Part shown: piece by piece, positions 1 to 9,144 of the stretch
How positions within the stretch are numbered: position 1 is the stretch's first letter
Layout: the number at the start of each line of letters is the position of its first letter
Assembly: GCA_035575715.1 (NCBI GenBank)
Contig: DATLXN010000038.1
Span: 34,052-98,051 of the forward strand
Length of the DNA stretch: 64,000 bases
Reading direction: 5' to 3'
Origin: JACCSI01 sp035575715
GTDB lineage: Bacteria > Acidobacteriota > Vicinamibacteria > Vicinamibacterales > UBA2999
Made by a program: the position numbers and the translations under genes
Notes under the pieces: generated by a model
The model's database searches: none
What the model saw: only the letters and a program-made list of their open reading frames with translations
Told to the model about the DNA's origin: nothing

Positions 1-339
1 AAGCGTCGTCATTTTGTCCGCGCCGAAGTCGAGGCGGCCCAGGCTGCCGGGCCGGTTGATGTCTTGCTGACGCACGAGGCGCCCAAGCCCTTCTGGATTG
101 AGCTGCCGTCGCCAACCGCACCGTCGAAACGCTGGCGGCGCGATGTCGGCAAGGAACCGATTGCGGAACTCGCCGATGCCGTGCAGCCGAAGTTGCACTG
201 CTTCGGTCATCACCACCAGCATGCGGCGTTTGTGCGTGCGGGGATCCCGACGGTCTGCGTCGATCGTGTGAGCCGTTCGTACCTGCTGGTCGATGCGGAA
301 ACATTGGCCTGGGAAAGTCATCCGACGGAAGATGCGTAA
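1..339 (+). CDS. Metallophosphoesterase, C-terminal part (5' end outside window)
   Basis: The frame is open from base 1, so this is the end of a longer gene. The visible 112 residues contain DVLLTHEAP and CFGHHHQHA, which match the late metal-binding blocks (xxTH and GHxH) of calcineurin-like phosphoesterases. The enzyme would be a dinuclear-metal cytoplasmic phosphoesterase; its substrate cannot be judged from this fragment. Only 3 bases separate its TAA from the next gene, so the two are probably co-transcribed. The catalytic N-terminal blocks lie outside the window, so the family call rests on two motifs. Confidence 0.7.
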   Translation, partial: KRRHFVRAEVEAAQAAGPVDVLLTHEAPKPFWIELPSPTAPSKRWRRDVGKEPIAELADAVQPKLHCFGHHHQHAAFVRAGIPTVCVDRVSRSYLLVDAETLAWESHPTEDA

Positions 340-342
340 CCA

Positions 343-2199
343 GTGCCCCTAAAACCCTTTCTCGAAGCGATTGATGAACGCGTGCTGGTCTGCGACGGCG
401 CGATGGGCACCCAGCTCTATGCCAAGGGCGTGTTCATCAATCGCTGCTTCGAGTCGCTCAACCTGTCGCATCCCGACATGGTCGGAAGCGTCCATGCCGA
501 ATACATCCGCGCCGGCGCCGACATCATCGAGACCAACACCTTTGGCGCGAATCGCATCAAGCTGCGGTCGTTTGGGCTGAGCGAGAAAGTCGCGGCGATC
601 AACGAGGCGGGGGCGCGACTGGCGCGCAAGGCGGCCAACGGCCGCGCCTACGTGGCCGGTGCGATCGGGCCGCTCGGAATCCGCGTCGAGCCATGGGGAC
701 GCACCGGTGTCGATGAAGCCGAGCAGTATTTCAGCGAGCAGGCGCTTGCGCTTCGCGACGGCGGCGTCGACGTGTTCATGCTCGAGACGTTCCGCGATCT
801 CAACGAGATCGGCGCGGCGATTCGCGCGGTGCGCAAGCTCTGTGACCTGCCGATCATCGCGCAGATGACCACCGAAGAAGATGGCAACAGCCTGGACGGC
901 ACGCCGCCAGAGCAGTTCGCGCCGAAGTTGCTGGAGCTCGGCGCGAGTGTGGTCGGCGTCAATTGCAGCGTCGGGCCGGCACCGATGCTCGAGTCGATCG
1001 AGCGCTTGTCGGCCGTGACCGACGCGCGCCTCTCGGCGCTGCCGAATGCAGGCAAGCCGCGCGACATCGAAGGGCGCAACATCTATCTGTCGTCGCCGGA
1101 GTACATGGCGTCCTACGCGCGGCGATTTGTCGCCAACGGCGTACGCCTGGTTGGCGGCTGCTGCGGCACGACGCCGGAGCACATCAAGCAGATCAAGCTG
1201 GCGGTGAAACGCATGGCGCCCGGCGAAACACGGGCCAGCGATCGCCACGACCACCGGGCGCTCTCGGTCACCGAGGCGCCGCACGCGCAGCCACCGGTCG
1301 CGCGTGCCACTAAGTCCCGCCTCTCTGCGGCGCTGGCTGAGGGCAGGTTTGTGATTGGCGTCGAGTTGATGCCGCCGCGTGGCCTGGCCTCGGCTGGGGC
1401 CATTAAGGCGATCAAGTCCCTCGCCGGGCAGGCGATCGACGTGATCACGGTCCTCGACGGCCCCCGCACGGGCGCCCGCATGAGCGCGCTGTCACTCGCG
1501 GTGCTGTTGCAGCAGCAAGCGGGTGTCGAAACCCTGCTGCAGTATTCGTGTCGCGACAAGAACCTGCTCGGCATTCAGTCGGATCTGCTCGGCGCGCACG
1601 CCATGGGGCTGCGCAACCTGCTTGGCATTACCGGCGATGTCGGCCGCATCGGTGACATTCCCGATGCGACAGCGGTGTTCGACGTCGATTCGGTGGGCTT
1701 GACCAATGTCCTGACCCGACTGAATCACGGGCTCGACATCGGCGGACAGGCGATCGGCGAGCCGACCGCGTTCCACGTCGGCGTGATGATCAATCCGGCG
1801 GCGGACGATCCCGACGCCGAGCTGCGGCGGTTCGAATACAAGGTCGACGCCGGCGCCGAGTTCGCCGTGACGCGGCCGGTGTTCGACGTCACCAAGCTCG
1901 CACAGTTTCTCGATCGCGCGGCCGGTTTCCGGATTCCGGTGATCGCCGGTCTGTGGCCGTTTGAAAGCGCCTTGAACGCGGAGTTCATGGCCAACGAAGT
2001 CCCCGGGGTGACCGTCCCGCCGGCCTTAATCGAACGGATGCGCGCAACGGAAACGGACGAGGCCGGCGTTGACGAAGGGATCCGCATTGCGCAGGAGCTT
2101 GGTCGCGCGCTGCGGCCGCTGGTGCAGGGCTTTCACGTTTCGGCACCGTCCGGGCGCCTCGATCTCGCGCTGCGAACCTTGGCCGGCCTGCGCCCCTAA
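343..2199 (+). CDS. Bifunctional homocysteine S-methyltransferase / methylenetetrahydrofolate reductase
   Basis: The 618-residue protein joins two domains. Residues 1-290 form a homocysteine S-methyltransferase barrel (CDGAMGTQL near the start). Its zinc thiolates are Cys208 (GVNCSVGP) and Cys273/Cys274 (GGCCGTTPEH). Residues from about 335 to the end are a MetF-like 5,10-methylenetetrahydrofolate reductase barrel (FVIGVELMPPRG, NLLGITGD). This is the YitJ-type architecture, which makes methyl-THF and transfers methyl groups to homocysteine for methionine synthesis. There is no cobalamin domain, so the methyl donor for the first domain may be methyl-THF, S-methylmethionine or another compound. 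The start is GTG, 3 bases after the preceding stop. Confidence 0.9.
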   Translation: MPLKPFLEAIDERVLVCDGAMGTQLYAKGVFINRCFESLNLSHPDMVGSVHAEYIRAGADIIETNTFGANRIKLRSFGLSEKVAAINEAGARLARKAANGRAYVAGAIGPLGIRVEPWGRTGVDEAEQYFSEQALALRDGGVDVFMLETFRDLNEIGAAIRAVRKLCDLPIIAQMTTEEDGNSLDGTPPEQFAPKLLELGASVVGVNCSVGPAPMLESIERLSAVTDARLSALPNAGKPRDIEGRNIYLSSPEYMASYARRFVANGVRLVGGCCGTTPEHIKQIKLAVKRMAPGETRASDRHDHRALSVTEAPHAQPPVARATKSRLSAALAEGRFVIGVELMPPRGLASAGAIKAIKSLAGQAIDVITVLDGPRTGARMSALSLAVLLQQQAGVETLLQYSCRDKNLLGIQSDLLGAHAMGLRNLLGITGDVGRIGDIPDATAVFDVDSVGLTNVLTRLNHGLDIGGQAIGEPTAFHVGVMINPAADDPDAELRRFEYKVDAGAEFAVTRPVFDVTKLAQFLDRAAGFRIPVIAGLWPFESALNAEFMANEVPGVTVPPALIERMRATETDEAGVDEGIRIAQELGRALRPLVQGFHVSAPSGRLDLALRTLAGLRP

Positions 2200-2200
2200 C

Positions 2201-2290
2201 ACCCCGCACCCCGCACCCCGCACTCAGCACTCAGCACTCAAACACTCAGCACTCAGCACCCAGCACTCAGCACTCAAGCACTCAGCACTC
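2201..2290. repeat. Tandem heptamer array (ACCCCGC / ACTCAGC)
   Basis: One base after the TAA of the methyltransferase/MTHFR gene, about thirteen 7-base units follow: three of ACCCCGC, then ACTCAGC with single-base variants and occasional one-base insertions. It has no spacers and no coding potential. It belongs to the same class as the other 7-8-base intergenic arrays in this window, although the unit sequence differs at each site. The rest of the gap to 2462 has no clear structure beyond the ribosome binding site of the next gene. Confidence 0.9.
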
Positions 2291-2462
2291 TCCCCCTGTT
2301 ACACATCTGATATAGTGCCATCCGGCCGAGAAATCGCGCCGAATGGGACAAGTCGGCGGGTAAAAAGGCATTGCGGCGTGACGAATTGGCGCCGATCTTG
2401 CGTTTTACTTTTTACATCGGCTTACATCGGCGTTCGGCAGGTAGCTAGACGGAGGACCTCAC

Positions 2463-3155
2463 ATGGCGCTGTTCGACAACAAGGCGGAACGCGACAGTCT
2501 CAGCGGTGACGCGGCCACGCGGGCCCTTTCGGTCACGGTTGTCGAAAACGACTTCAATACGCGCGTGTACGAGAAGCTGGCGAAGGTTTACGACGTGGTT
2601 TTCGGCCCGACGCTACACCCGGGCCGTGTCGAAGCGCTCCAGAAGATGGATATCCAGCCGGGCAAATCCGTGCTCGAGGTAGGTGTTGGTACTGGTATCA
2701 ACCTGCCGCTGTACCCCTCCGGCTGCGCGATCACTGGTATCGACCTCTCGACTCCCATGCTCGGCAAGGCTCGCGAGCGTATCGTTGAGCAGGGCCTCAA
2801 CAACTGTCGCGTCCAGGAAATGGATGCGGCGGCCATGAACTTCGCCGACGAATCATTCGATGTCGTCTACGCTCCCTACCTGATCAGCGTGGTGCCGGAT
2901 CCGGTCAAGGTCGCTCTCGAGATGCACCGCGTCTGCCGTCGCGGCGGCCGCATCGTCATTCTCAATCACTTTAAGAGTTCAAACCCGATCCTGTCGCGGA
3001 TTGAAACAGCGATCTCGCCGCTCACCGTTCATATCGGATTCAAGTCCGACCTCGATCTCAACGGTTTCCTGACCCAGGCCCACCTCAAACCACGCTCGAT
3101 TGAGAAGGTCAACCTCCTCAACATGTGGACACTGGTGACCTGCGTCAAGGAGTGA
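2463..3155 (+). CDS. Class I SAM-dependent methyltransferase, PmtA/UbiE-like
   Basis: This 230-residue protein has the Rossmann methyltransferase signature VLEVGVGTGINLPLYP (motif I) near residues 70-86. The acidic end of the second strand follows in GIDLSTPML, then a late block FDVVYAPYLISVVPD. The order and length fit the Rhodobacter PmtA-type phosphatidylethanolamine N-methyltransferases and the UbiE group, so a lipid or quinone head group is a reasonable substrate. The exact substrate is inference. A good ribosome binding site (GGAGG, 7 bases before ATG) fixes the start. The gene ends 8 bases from a convergent thioesterase gene. Confidence 0.8.
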   Translation: MALFDNKAERDSLSGDAATRALSVTVVENDFNTRVYEKLAKVYDVVFGPTLHPGRVEALQKMDIQPGKSVLEVGVGTGINLPLYPSGCAITGIDLSTPMLGKARERIVEQGLNNCRVQEMDAAAMNFADESFDVVYAPYLISVVPDPVKVALEMHRVCRRGGRIVILNHFKSSNPILSRIETAISPLTVHIGFKSDLDLNGFLTQAHLKPRSIEKVNLLNMWTLVTCVKE

Positions 3156-3163
3156 CCACACCG

Positions 3164-3703
3164 TCACTGATACCCAGAGCGTTGCCGCTGCTGCTCGATC
3201 TGCGCCATCATTTCCGGCGACAGCTGAATAAATAGCCCGTCACCTTCCGCAAACACGCCGCCGGCGTCATCGGTCAGTCGGCACCGAATCAACAGCTTGC
3301 GGCGTTCGACATTCTCAATCCATGACTCGACGCGGCCGCTGAATCCCAACGGCGTCATGTTCAAGTAATTGATCGTGATTCGCGCCGCGACAACCTGATG
3401 GCCGTTCATCCAGCACACCGCGCCCATGGCTTCATCGAGCACGGCGGCGATTGCCCCGCCGTGCACTGTGTCTGGCGGTCCTTCCGTGAGTGGTCCGAAC
3501 CAGATCGTCGCGTACAGATGATCGATGCCCGGCGCGCGGTAATAAGTGATCCGGGTGCGGCCAGCCGCTTCGCTGCCGGAGACGAAGGACCGAGTCGCGT
3601 TGCCGGATGGGAATGGTGCAACCGGTTCCCAGTTGGGTTCGGGGGAACCGGACGTCACCCTGCGCTCCGGCGTGGGGCCCGCGTCAGTTTCTCCAGGCGT
3701 CAC
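3164..3703 (-). CDS. Hotdog-fold thioesterase (PaaI/4HBT superfamily)
   Basis: The 179-residue protein carries the hotdog signature TVHGGAIAAVLDEAMG, in which HGG and the Asp/Glu on the long helix form the active site of PaaI-like acyl-CoA thioesterases. The first 40 residues are rich in Pro, Gly and Glu and look disordered. Its GTG start overlaps the TGA of the upstream M24 peptidase gene (GTGA), so translation is probably coupled. The acyl substrate cannot be predicted. Confidence 0.8.
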   Translation of the reverse strand: MTPGETDAGPTPERRVTSGSPEPNWEPVAPFPSGNATRSFVSGSEAAGRTRITYYRAPGIDHLYATIWFGPLTEGPPDTVHGGAIAAVLDEAMGAVCWMNGHQVVAARITINYLNMTPLGFSGRVESWIENVERRKLLIRCRLTDDAGGVFAEGDGLFIQLSPEMMAQIEQQRQRSGYQ

Positions 3704-4983
3704 GAAATGCGGCCAAAGGGATCTTCGAGCGACGGGCTCTGCGGCGTCATCAGCTCGGCGCCAGTGTCGGTAATCACCATGTCGTCTTCCAGACGCACAC
3801 CGAACTCGCCACGGATGTAGATCCCCGGTTCGTCGCTAAAGGTCATGCCCGGCGCAAGCGGCAGTTTGTTGCCGCGCACCAGGTAAGGCCATTCATGCCC
3901 GTCCATGCCCATGCCGTGGCCGACCCGGTGGGTGAAGTATTTGTAATCCGGGCCATAACCTGCATCGACGATGACTTTTCTCGCCGCGGCGTCAACGTCT
4001 TCGCACGGCACGCCGGGGCGCGCCGCTTTGAGTGCGGCGGTCTGCGCGCGCAACTCGATCTCGAAGACCTTCTTCATTTTCTCGGTCGCTTTGCCGAGCA
4101 CGAATGTTCGGCTGATGTCTGAGGTGTAGCCCTCAGCGCTGCAGCCACCATCGATCAGCAGAATCGTCCCTTCGCGCACGACCTGCGGGGTGATCGAGCC
4201 GTGCGGCAACGCCGAGTACTCACCAACCTGCACGCCTGCTGATCCGGTGAACCCGAGGCGTTGATGCGCCAGCGCAACGAGGCCAGCAAAGTCGCGCTGG
4301 GTCATGCCTTCTTTGAGCGCCTTGTAGGCCGCCTCATAGGCCTGGAGCGTTACTTTCGACGCCAGCCGCATCAACTCGAGTTCGTGGGCATCCTTGATCA
4401 CCCGGCAGCCGGCGGTGATCGGCGTGCCGCTCACCACCTTGAGCGCCGGCGCCGCTTGCGCGACGCCGTCACTGAACACGTGGCGTACGGTTTCTTCCAT
4501 GCCGATGCGGCCCGCCGCGATGCCGCGGTCCTTCAGGCCCTGGGCGACGCGGAGATACGGACTTTCATGTTCTTCCCATGTGCGCACGTCGGCGTTGGCG
4601 CCGACAGGCCCGTTGGCGATTTGTTCCCGTGCCCGTTCCTCTTCGAACGCCGGCGAAACGAAAAACGGCTCGCCCTTCGACGGCAGGACCATCGCGAACA
4701 GACGCTCACTGAGGCCCCACTGGATGCCGCTGAAATACACCAAGGAGGTGCCGCCCGTCAGCATGATCGCGTCGATTTTCTCGGCGGCCATCAGACGCCG
4801 CGCTTTGTCGATACGACCGCGCCGTTCGGCGGCGGTGATCGGTGTGGCGAGATGCCGCATCGATTGCAGGGACGCGAGTGACGGCGGCAGCGCCTCCTGT
4901 GCGTCGGCGGACGACAGCGCGGCGACGCCAAGCGCACCGGCGGCGAGTGGTCCGGCCTTGAGGAAGGAGCGTCGATTGATCAT
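3700..4983 (-). CDS. M24 family Xaa-Pro aminopeptidase, Tat-exported
   Basis: The 427-residue protein starts with a twin-arginine signal (NRRSFLKAG, then an Ala-rich core ending SSADAQ). It should be folded in the cytoplasm and exported with its metals. The C-terminal pita-bread domain shows the five metal ligands in order: Asp in LLIDGGC, Asp in SDISRTF, His in HRVGHGMGMDGHE, Glu in SDEPGIYI and Glu in RLEDDM. The N-terminal creatinase-like domain is also present. The expected role is removal of N-terminal residues before proline from periplasmic peptides. It is the first gene of a two-gene unit with the thioesterase. A TATGAT box lies 9 bases before its ATG. Confidence 0.9.
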   Translation of the reverse strand: MINRRSFLKAGPLAAGALGVAALSSADAQEALPPSLASLQSMRHLATPITAAERRGRIDKARRLMAAEKIDAIMLTGGTSLVYFSGIQWGLSERLFAMVLPSKGEPFFVSPAFEEERAREQIANGPVGANADVRTWEEHESPYLRVAQGLKDRGIAAGRIGMEETVRHVFSDGVAQAAPALKVVSGTPITAGCRVIKDAHELELMRLASKVTLQAYEAAYKALKEGMTQRDFAGLVALAHQRLGFTGSAGVQVGEYSALPHGSITPQVVREGTILLIDGGCSAEGYTSDISRTFVLGKATEKMKKVFEIELRAQTAALKAARPGVPCEDVDAAARKVIVDAGYGPDYKYFTHRVGHGMGMDGHEWPYLVRGNKLPLAPGMTFSDEPGIYIRGEFGVRLEDDMVITDTGAELMTPQSPSLEDPFGRIS

Positions 4984-4992
4984 GGTGGCGTC

Positions 4993-4998
4993 ATCATA
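4993..4998 (-). promoter_or_regulatory. -10 box of the M24 peptidase gene
   Basis: On the minus strand TATGAT ends 9 bases before the ATG at 4983. No Shine-Dalgarno sequence lies between, and no convincing -35 is seen. The transcript would start within a few bases of the initiation codon. Confidence 0.4.
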
Positions 4999-5013
4999 CC
5001 GGTAGCCGGTGGC

Positions 5014-5093
5014 CGGTCGTCAGTGTTCAGTGGTCAGTCGTCGGTGGTCGGTGGTCAGTGGTCGGTGGTCAGTGGTCGGTCGGTGGTCAGTGG
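5014..5093. repeat. Tandem heptamer array (GGTCAGT / GGTCGGT)
   Basis: About eleven 7-base units alternate GGTCAGT and GGTCGGT. The array fills the gap between the M24 start and the glycosyltransferase end. The TGA stop of the minus-strand glycosyltransferase (5089-5087) is itself contributed by the last repeat unit. Confidence 0.9.
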
Positions 5094-6220
5094 CAAAGGC
5101 GTTCGGAAAGGATCCCCAGCAGAAGAGCCGCCGCCACCTCGGCACCGTTCACCGCCGGCCGTTCGAGCGGTTCGGGTTGCGCCAGCACGGCGTCCAGGTG
5201 CGCACGCCAGCGGCCAGCAAACAAATCCGGATGGTCGATAAAGCTCGCGCGCAGAAAGTGCGGCATCGCCGCCACCAGCACCGGATACTCGATGAAGTCG
5301 CCACGCGACGTATAAAGCAGCGCGGTGTCGTTCGCTAAGCACTCTGCGATGATGCCGTAGCCCGGCTTGGTGACCACCACATCGACCGCCTTGACCAGGT
5401 CTTCATAGCGGACGCCCGCCGCGTACATCGACGACTCGTCACACGGCATCAGACTCCCGCGTCGTCCGCCGCGCAATCCCTCGGGCAAGTTCCCGAGTGG
5501 TACGCTGCCGCTCACCAGCACCGTGTAGTGTTCGAGCCGTGACAGCGCCTCGAGATCGAGACCATCGAGACCATAGCCGCCGAACGAGACCAGCACCAGC
5601 CGTTCATCGCGCGGCAACTGGAGGGATTGCCGCGTCTCGGCGGCCTCACGATGAGAGCGGCGGGCGACAAACGGCAGCTCGACGACGTTGCCGACCGATG
5701 CGAAGCCGCCGTGCATCGGCAAGCGCAGCGCGCCATCAGCGCGCGCGTAAATCGTGCTCAACTCGGCAACCAATTCCGCCGTGCCGGCGTAGCGCGAATA
5801 GATCCAATCCCAGGTGAAATTGCCGAGCACGATGGTCGGCACCCCCGTCGCGACGCCCGCAGCCACGCCGAGTGGCGGCGCATCGGCCACCACCATCGTG
5901 ACGTGTGCCTGTGTGAGAAACGCGGATTCAGCCGCGACGCGCGCGTCAAACGTCGCCATGAACTCGCGTGCGCGGCGGACCGTCTCCGCGGCGTCGAGGT
6001 GCAGCGAATCTATCTGCACAACACCGGTGTCGGTCTCGACCTGGTGATACTCGACGCGGCCGGTCACCGTCAGATCGAACAGCCACCGCGGGGCCGGCGT
6101 GCGGATGATGAGGCGGAGATCGGCGCGTCGCGCGAAGAGCGCGTTGATCACCTCGATCACGCGCGAGGCATGGCCGAAGCCATGACCGGAGACGTAAAAG
6201 ACGATGGTCGACACCGACAC
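5087..6220 (-). CDS. Glycosyltransferase-like protein of the MurG/GT28 fold
   Basis: The 377-residue protein opens with FYVSGHGFGHASRVIEVINAL. This is a glycine- and histidine-rich loop after the first strand, as in MurG-type GT-B enzymes and the N-terminal domain found in some L-arabinokinase-like proteins. The C-terminal half has VVVTKPGYGIIAECLA, resembling the nucleotide-sugar-binding region of GT28 enzymes. The donor and acceptor are unknown. The GTG start lies 6 bases after the lon stop, so it is probably read through from lon. Its last codons and stop run into a heptamer array. Confidence 0.7.
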   Translation of the reverse strand: MSVSTIVFYVSGHGFGHASRVIEVINALFARRADLRLIIRTPAPRWLFDLTVTGRVEYHQVETDTGVVQIDSLHLDAAETVRRAREFMATFDARVAAESAFLTQAHVTMVVADAPPLGVAAGVATGVPTIVLGNFTWDWIYSRYAGTAELVAELSTIYARADGALRLPMHGGFASVGNVVELPFVARRSHREAAETRQSLQLPRDERLVLVSFGGYGLDGLDLEALSRLEHYTVLVSGSVPLGNLPEGLRGGRRGSLMPCDESSMYAAGVRYEDLVKAVDVVVTKPGYGIIAECLANDTALLYTSRGDFIEYPVLVAAMPHFLRASFIDHPDLFAGRWRAHLDAVLAQPEPLERPAVNGAEVAAALLLGILSERLCH

Positions 6221-6226
6221 CGACGC

Positions 6227-8614
6227 CTACGCCGGTTCGCTCGTCGCCGGCGGTGTCGCTGGCGGCGTGGTCGCCGGTGCGACGGCCGGCGCTGTCGCCG
6301 GAAGTGCGATCTTCAGCACTTCCTCCAGTGTCGCAACCGGCACGAAGCGCATGTCCTTGCGGACCTCTTCCGGCAATTCCTTCAGGTCCGGCTCGTTGAG
6401 TAGCGGCAGGATGAAGGTGTGCAGGCCGAGTCGCTTGGCGGCGAGCGCCTTTTCACGAATGCCGCCGACCGGCAAGACCAAGCCACTCAGCGTAATCTCG
6501 CCGGTCATGGCGACGCCTTCGCGAATCGGCTCGTTGCGCGCCGCCGACAAGATTGCGGTCGCCATGGTGACGCCAGCCGATGGGCCGTCTTTTGGAATCG
6601 CGCCAGCCGGCACGTGAATGTGGAGGTCGCGGTTTTCGAGGAAGTTCGACTCGACGCCGAGGTCCTTGGCATTCGCCCGAATATGACTCACCGCGGCGCG
6701 CGCCGACTCCTGCATCACATCCCCCAGCTGTCCGGTGAGGATGAACTGGCCGCGACCACCCGGCAGCAGGCTGGCTTCGATGTAGAGCACGTCGCCGCCG
6801 GTTTCGGTCCATGCCACGCCAGTGGCGACTCCGGGCATTGACGTCCGAAAGGCGACGTCGCGTTTGAACCGAGCCGGCCCCAGGTAGGTTTCCAGCTCAG
6901 ACGCTTCAACGACCGGATCGACCGGCGCGGTGCCGGTGGCCACACGCGCGGCGATCTTGCGCGCGATGGCGCCGATTTGCCGTTCGAGATTCCGCACCCC
7001 GGCTTCCCGGGTGTGCTCGCTGATCACCGCCCGCAGGGCTTGGTCAGTGATGTTGACGCTGTCTGGACCGAGGCCGTGTTCAGAGAGCTGCCGCGGGATC
7101 AAATACCGACGCGCGATATGCAGCTTTTCTTCCTCGGTATAGCCCGACAGCCACACGATCTCCATGCGGTCGCGTAGTGCGGGGTGGACCGGTCCGATTT
7201 GGTTGGCCGTCGCAATGAACAGTACCTTCGAGAGGTCGTAGGGCACCTCGAGATAATGATCGCGAAACGTATTGTTCTGCGCCGGGTCGAGCACCTCGAG
7301 CAACGCGGCCGAGGGGTCGCCTTGTTGCCCCACCGTAATCTTGTCCAACTCGTCGAGCATGAACACCGGATTTGCCGAGCCGGCCTGCTTCAGCGCCTGG
7401 ATGATGCGACCGGGCATCGATCCGATATATGTCCGACGATGACCGCGGATCTCCGCTTCGTCGCGGACACCGCCAAGCGAGATGCGCACGAACTTGCGAT
7501 TCATCGCACGCGCAATCGATTGGCCGAGCGACGTCTTGCCGACGCCGGGAGGACCGACGAAACAGAGGATCGGCCCCTTCATGTCGCCCTTCAGCTTGCG
7601 AACGGCGAGATATTCGACGATGCGCTCTTTGACCTTATCGAGATCGTAATGGTCTTCGTCGAGCACGCGGCGCGCTTCAACCGGGTCAAGCCGGTCTTCG
7701 GTCACGACCGACCAGGGCAATTCGAGGACCCAGTCGATGTAGGTCCGAATCATCTGATATTCCGGTGACGCCGCGCCCATCCGTGCGAGCCGATCGAGCT
7801 CGCGGTCGGCGACCAGCTTCACTGCTTCCGGCAGGTTGGCTTGCTCGACGCGCTCGCGCAGTTCCTTGATTTCGTCGCCTTCGCCTTCGCCGAGTTCCTC
7901 CTGAATCGCTTTCATCTGCTGGCGCAGGTAGTACTGCTTCTGCGCGTCGGTCATCTCCGCTTGCGCCGCGTTCTCGATCTTGCCTTTGATCTCGAGCACC
8001 GACACTTCGCGGGTCAGAAGCGAGTGGACCAGTTCGAGTTTCTTCGCCAGCGGGTCGGCTTCGAGCAGTTGCTGTTTTTCTTCGGCTTTGAGATCGAGCA
8101 TCGTCCCGAGCAGATAGGACAAGCGGAGGGGATCCTCGATCCCGGCAACCAGTTGCCGCACTTCCGGTGCCAGTCCCGAGGTCAGCGAAAGTGCCTGATC
8201 GACCAATTCCTGAATGCGCCGGATATACGCATCGACTTCGACGGATTTGTCCACCTGTTCCGGCGCCAGTTTCAGCTGTGCCCGCAGCATGCCTGAATCG
8301 ACACTGACGCTTTCGACGCGGGCGCGGGCCATGCCCTCCGCGATGATGTTCAATCCGGTCGCCCCACGCGCCATCTGCCGGATGATCGCGATAGTGCCGA
8401 TGTCATGCATCTTTTCGGCGTCGGGCTCTTCGTCGTCGCCCCGCTGCAGGAGCAGCAGGATCAACCGGTCGCCGGCGAGCGCGGTATTGACGGCTTCGAC
8501 CGACATCTGCCGATTGACGGCGAGCGGCTGCAGCGTCAGTGGAAAGGCGACGGTACGACGGAGCGGGAGAACGGGAAGCTCAGCGGGGAAGGCGGCAAGA
8601 GTCGGTTCGGCCAC
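6227..8614 (-). CDS. lon: ATP-dependent protease Lon
   Basis: The 795-residue protein has the complete Lon plan. It has an N-terminal substrate domain (PVLPLRRTVAFP), a coiled linker (YYLRQQMKAIQEELGEG), an AAA+ domain with Walker A GPPGVGKTS at residues 354-362 and Walker B FMLDELDK, and a C-terminal protease domain. The catalytic dyad is Ser679 (PKDGPSAG) and Lys722 (GIREKALAAKR). Lon degrades misfolded and short-lived regulatory proteins in the cytoplasm. The last 25 residues are an Ala/Pro/Thr-rich tail that the family does not need. The start is GTG with a TATGAT box 11 bases before it. A glycosyltransferase gene follows after 6 bases. Confidence 0.98.
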   Translation of the reverse strand: MAEPTLAAFPAELPVLPLRRTVAFPLTLQPLAVNRQMSVEAVNTALAGDRLILLLLQRGDDEEPDAEKMHDIGTIAIIRQMARGATGLNIIAEGMARARVESVSVDSGMLRAQLKLAPEQVDKSVEVDAYIRRIQELVDQALSLTSGLAPEVRQLVAGIEDPLRLSYLLGTMLDLKAEEKQQLLEADPLAKKLELVHSLLTREVSVLEIKGKIENAAQAEMTDAQKQYYLRQQMKAIQEELGEGEGDEIKELRERVEQANLPEAVKLVADRELDRLARMGAASPEYQMIRTYIDWVLELPWSVVTEDRLDPVEARRVLDEDHYDLDKVKERIVEYLAVRKLKGDMKGPILCFVGPPGVGKTSLGQSIARAMNRKFVRISLGGVRDEAEIRGHRRTYIGSMPGRIIQALKQAGSANPVFMLDELDKITVGQQGDPSAALLEVLDPAQNNTFRDHYLEVPYDLSKVLFIATANQIGPVHPALRDRMEIVWLSGYTEEEKLHIARRYLIPRQLSEHGLGPDSVNITDQALRAVISEHTREAGVRNLERQIGAIARKIAARVATGTAPVDPVVEASELETYLGPARFKRDVAFRTSMPGVATGVAWTETGGDVLYIEASLLPGGRGQFILTGQLGDVMQESARAAVSHIRANAKDLGVESNFLENRDLHIHVPAGAIPKDGPSAGVTMATAILSAARNEPIREGVAMTGEITLSGLVLPVGGIREKALAAKRLGLHTFILPLLNEPDLKELPEEVRKDMRFVPVATLEEVLKIALPATAPAVAPATTPPATPPATSEPA

Positions 8615-8625
8615 GGTTGTGGCTG

Positions 8626-8680
8626 ATCATACGTCGGCTCGCAGACTCGATCGGCTGAGCTTTGTCGACGGCTGTATGAT
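8626..8680. promoter_or_regulatory. Divergent -10 boxes for lon and the zinc-ribbon gene
   Basis: The 72-base gap between two GTG starts holds TATGAT on each strand: 8631-8626 for lon and 8675-8680 for the rightward gene. The rightward box is exactly 6 bases from GTG 8687, so the predicted first transcribed base is the first base of the start codon. The lon box is 11 bases from its GTG. Neither gene has a Shine-Dalgarno sequence. No good -35 hexamer was found. Confidence 0.45.
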
Positions 8681-8686
8681 CGCTGC

Positions 8687-9112
8687 GTGTCACTGGACGA
8701 ACGCGCATTCTTCTCTGAAAAGAACGAAACCCGGCCGGCCCGTTATACCTGCACCAAGTGCCGCCGCGCCAACGATTACTCGATTCGGTGGGTACGGCGG
8801 ATGAAGAAGGACCGCATCCCCCAGGGCGCCGACGAGCGCGATCGCGCCAAGTTCGCCAAGTTGCGCGACCACCTGTTGCGGCTCGATGACGAGGTCACCT
8901 GCAAAACGTGCGGCAAGCGTTTCGAGATCCCGTCCCTGCAATCACTCCAGTTTCTCGACCAGCTCGAGGGGCTGCCCAAGGATGTCGAGGACGACGATGA
9001 GGCCGAGCCAATGCCGCCGCCGGCTGCCGCTACGCCCGGTGACGCCACGCCACCAAAGAAACCGGCGCTGCCCGAGCGGTTTACGCGGCCGACGAAGGGA
9101 TGGCGCGGTTAA
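8687..9112 (+). CDS. Zinc-ribbon protein of unknown function
   Basis: This 141-residue protein has two CxxC pairs, YTCTKCRR near residue 20 and VTCKTCGKRFEIP near residue 75. They are far enough apart to form one treble-clef or ribbon with an inserted basic helix (WVRRMKKDR). A Pro/Ala-rich, probably disordered tail follows. A nucleic-acid or protein-binding role is possible but not shown. The start is GTG and seems leaderless. The gene diverges from lon and converges on a membrane methyltransferase gene. I do not recognise a named family. Confidence 0.65.
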   Translation: MSLDERAFFSEKNETRPARYTCTKCRRANDYSIRWVRRMKKDRIPQGADERDRAKFAKLRDHLLRLDDEVTCKTCGKRFEIPSLQSLQFLDQLEGLPKDVEDDDEAEPMPPPAAATPGDATPPKKPALPERFTRPTKGWRG

Positions 9113-9144
9113 TCACGGATTGACGCAGAGGGGTTATCTCTCAG

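Noticed and set aside
2201..2290. CRISPR-like array
   Set aside because: The units are 7 bases, contiguous, with no spacers and no cas genes.
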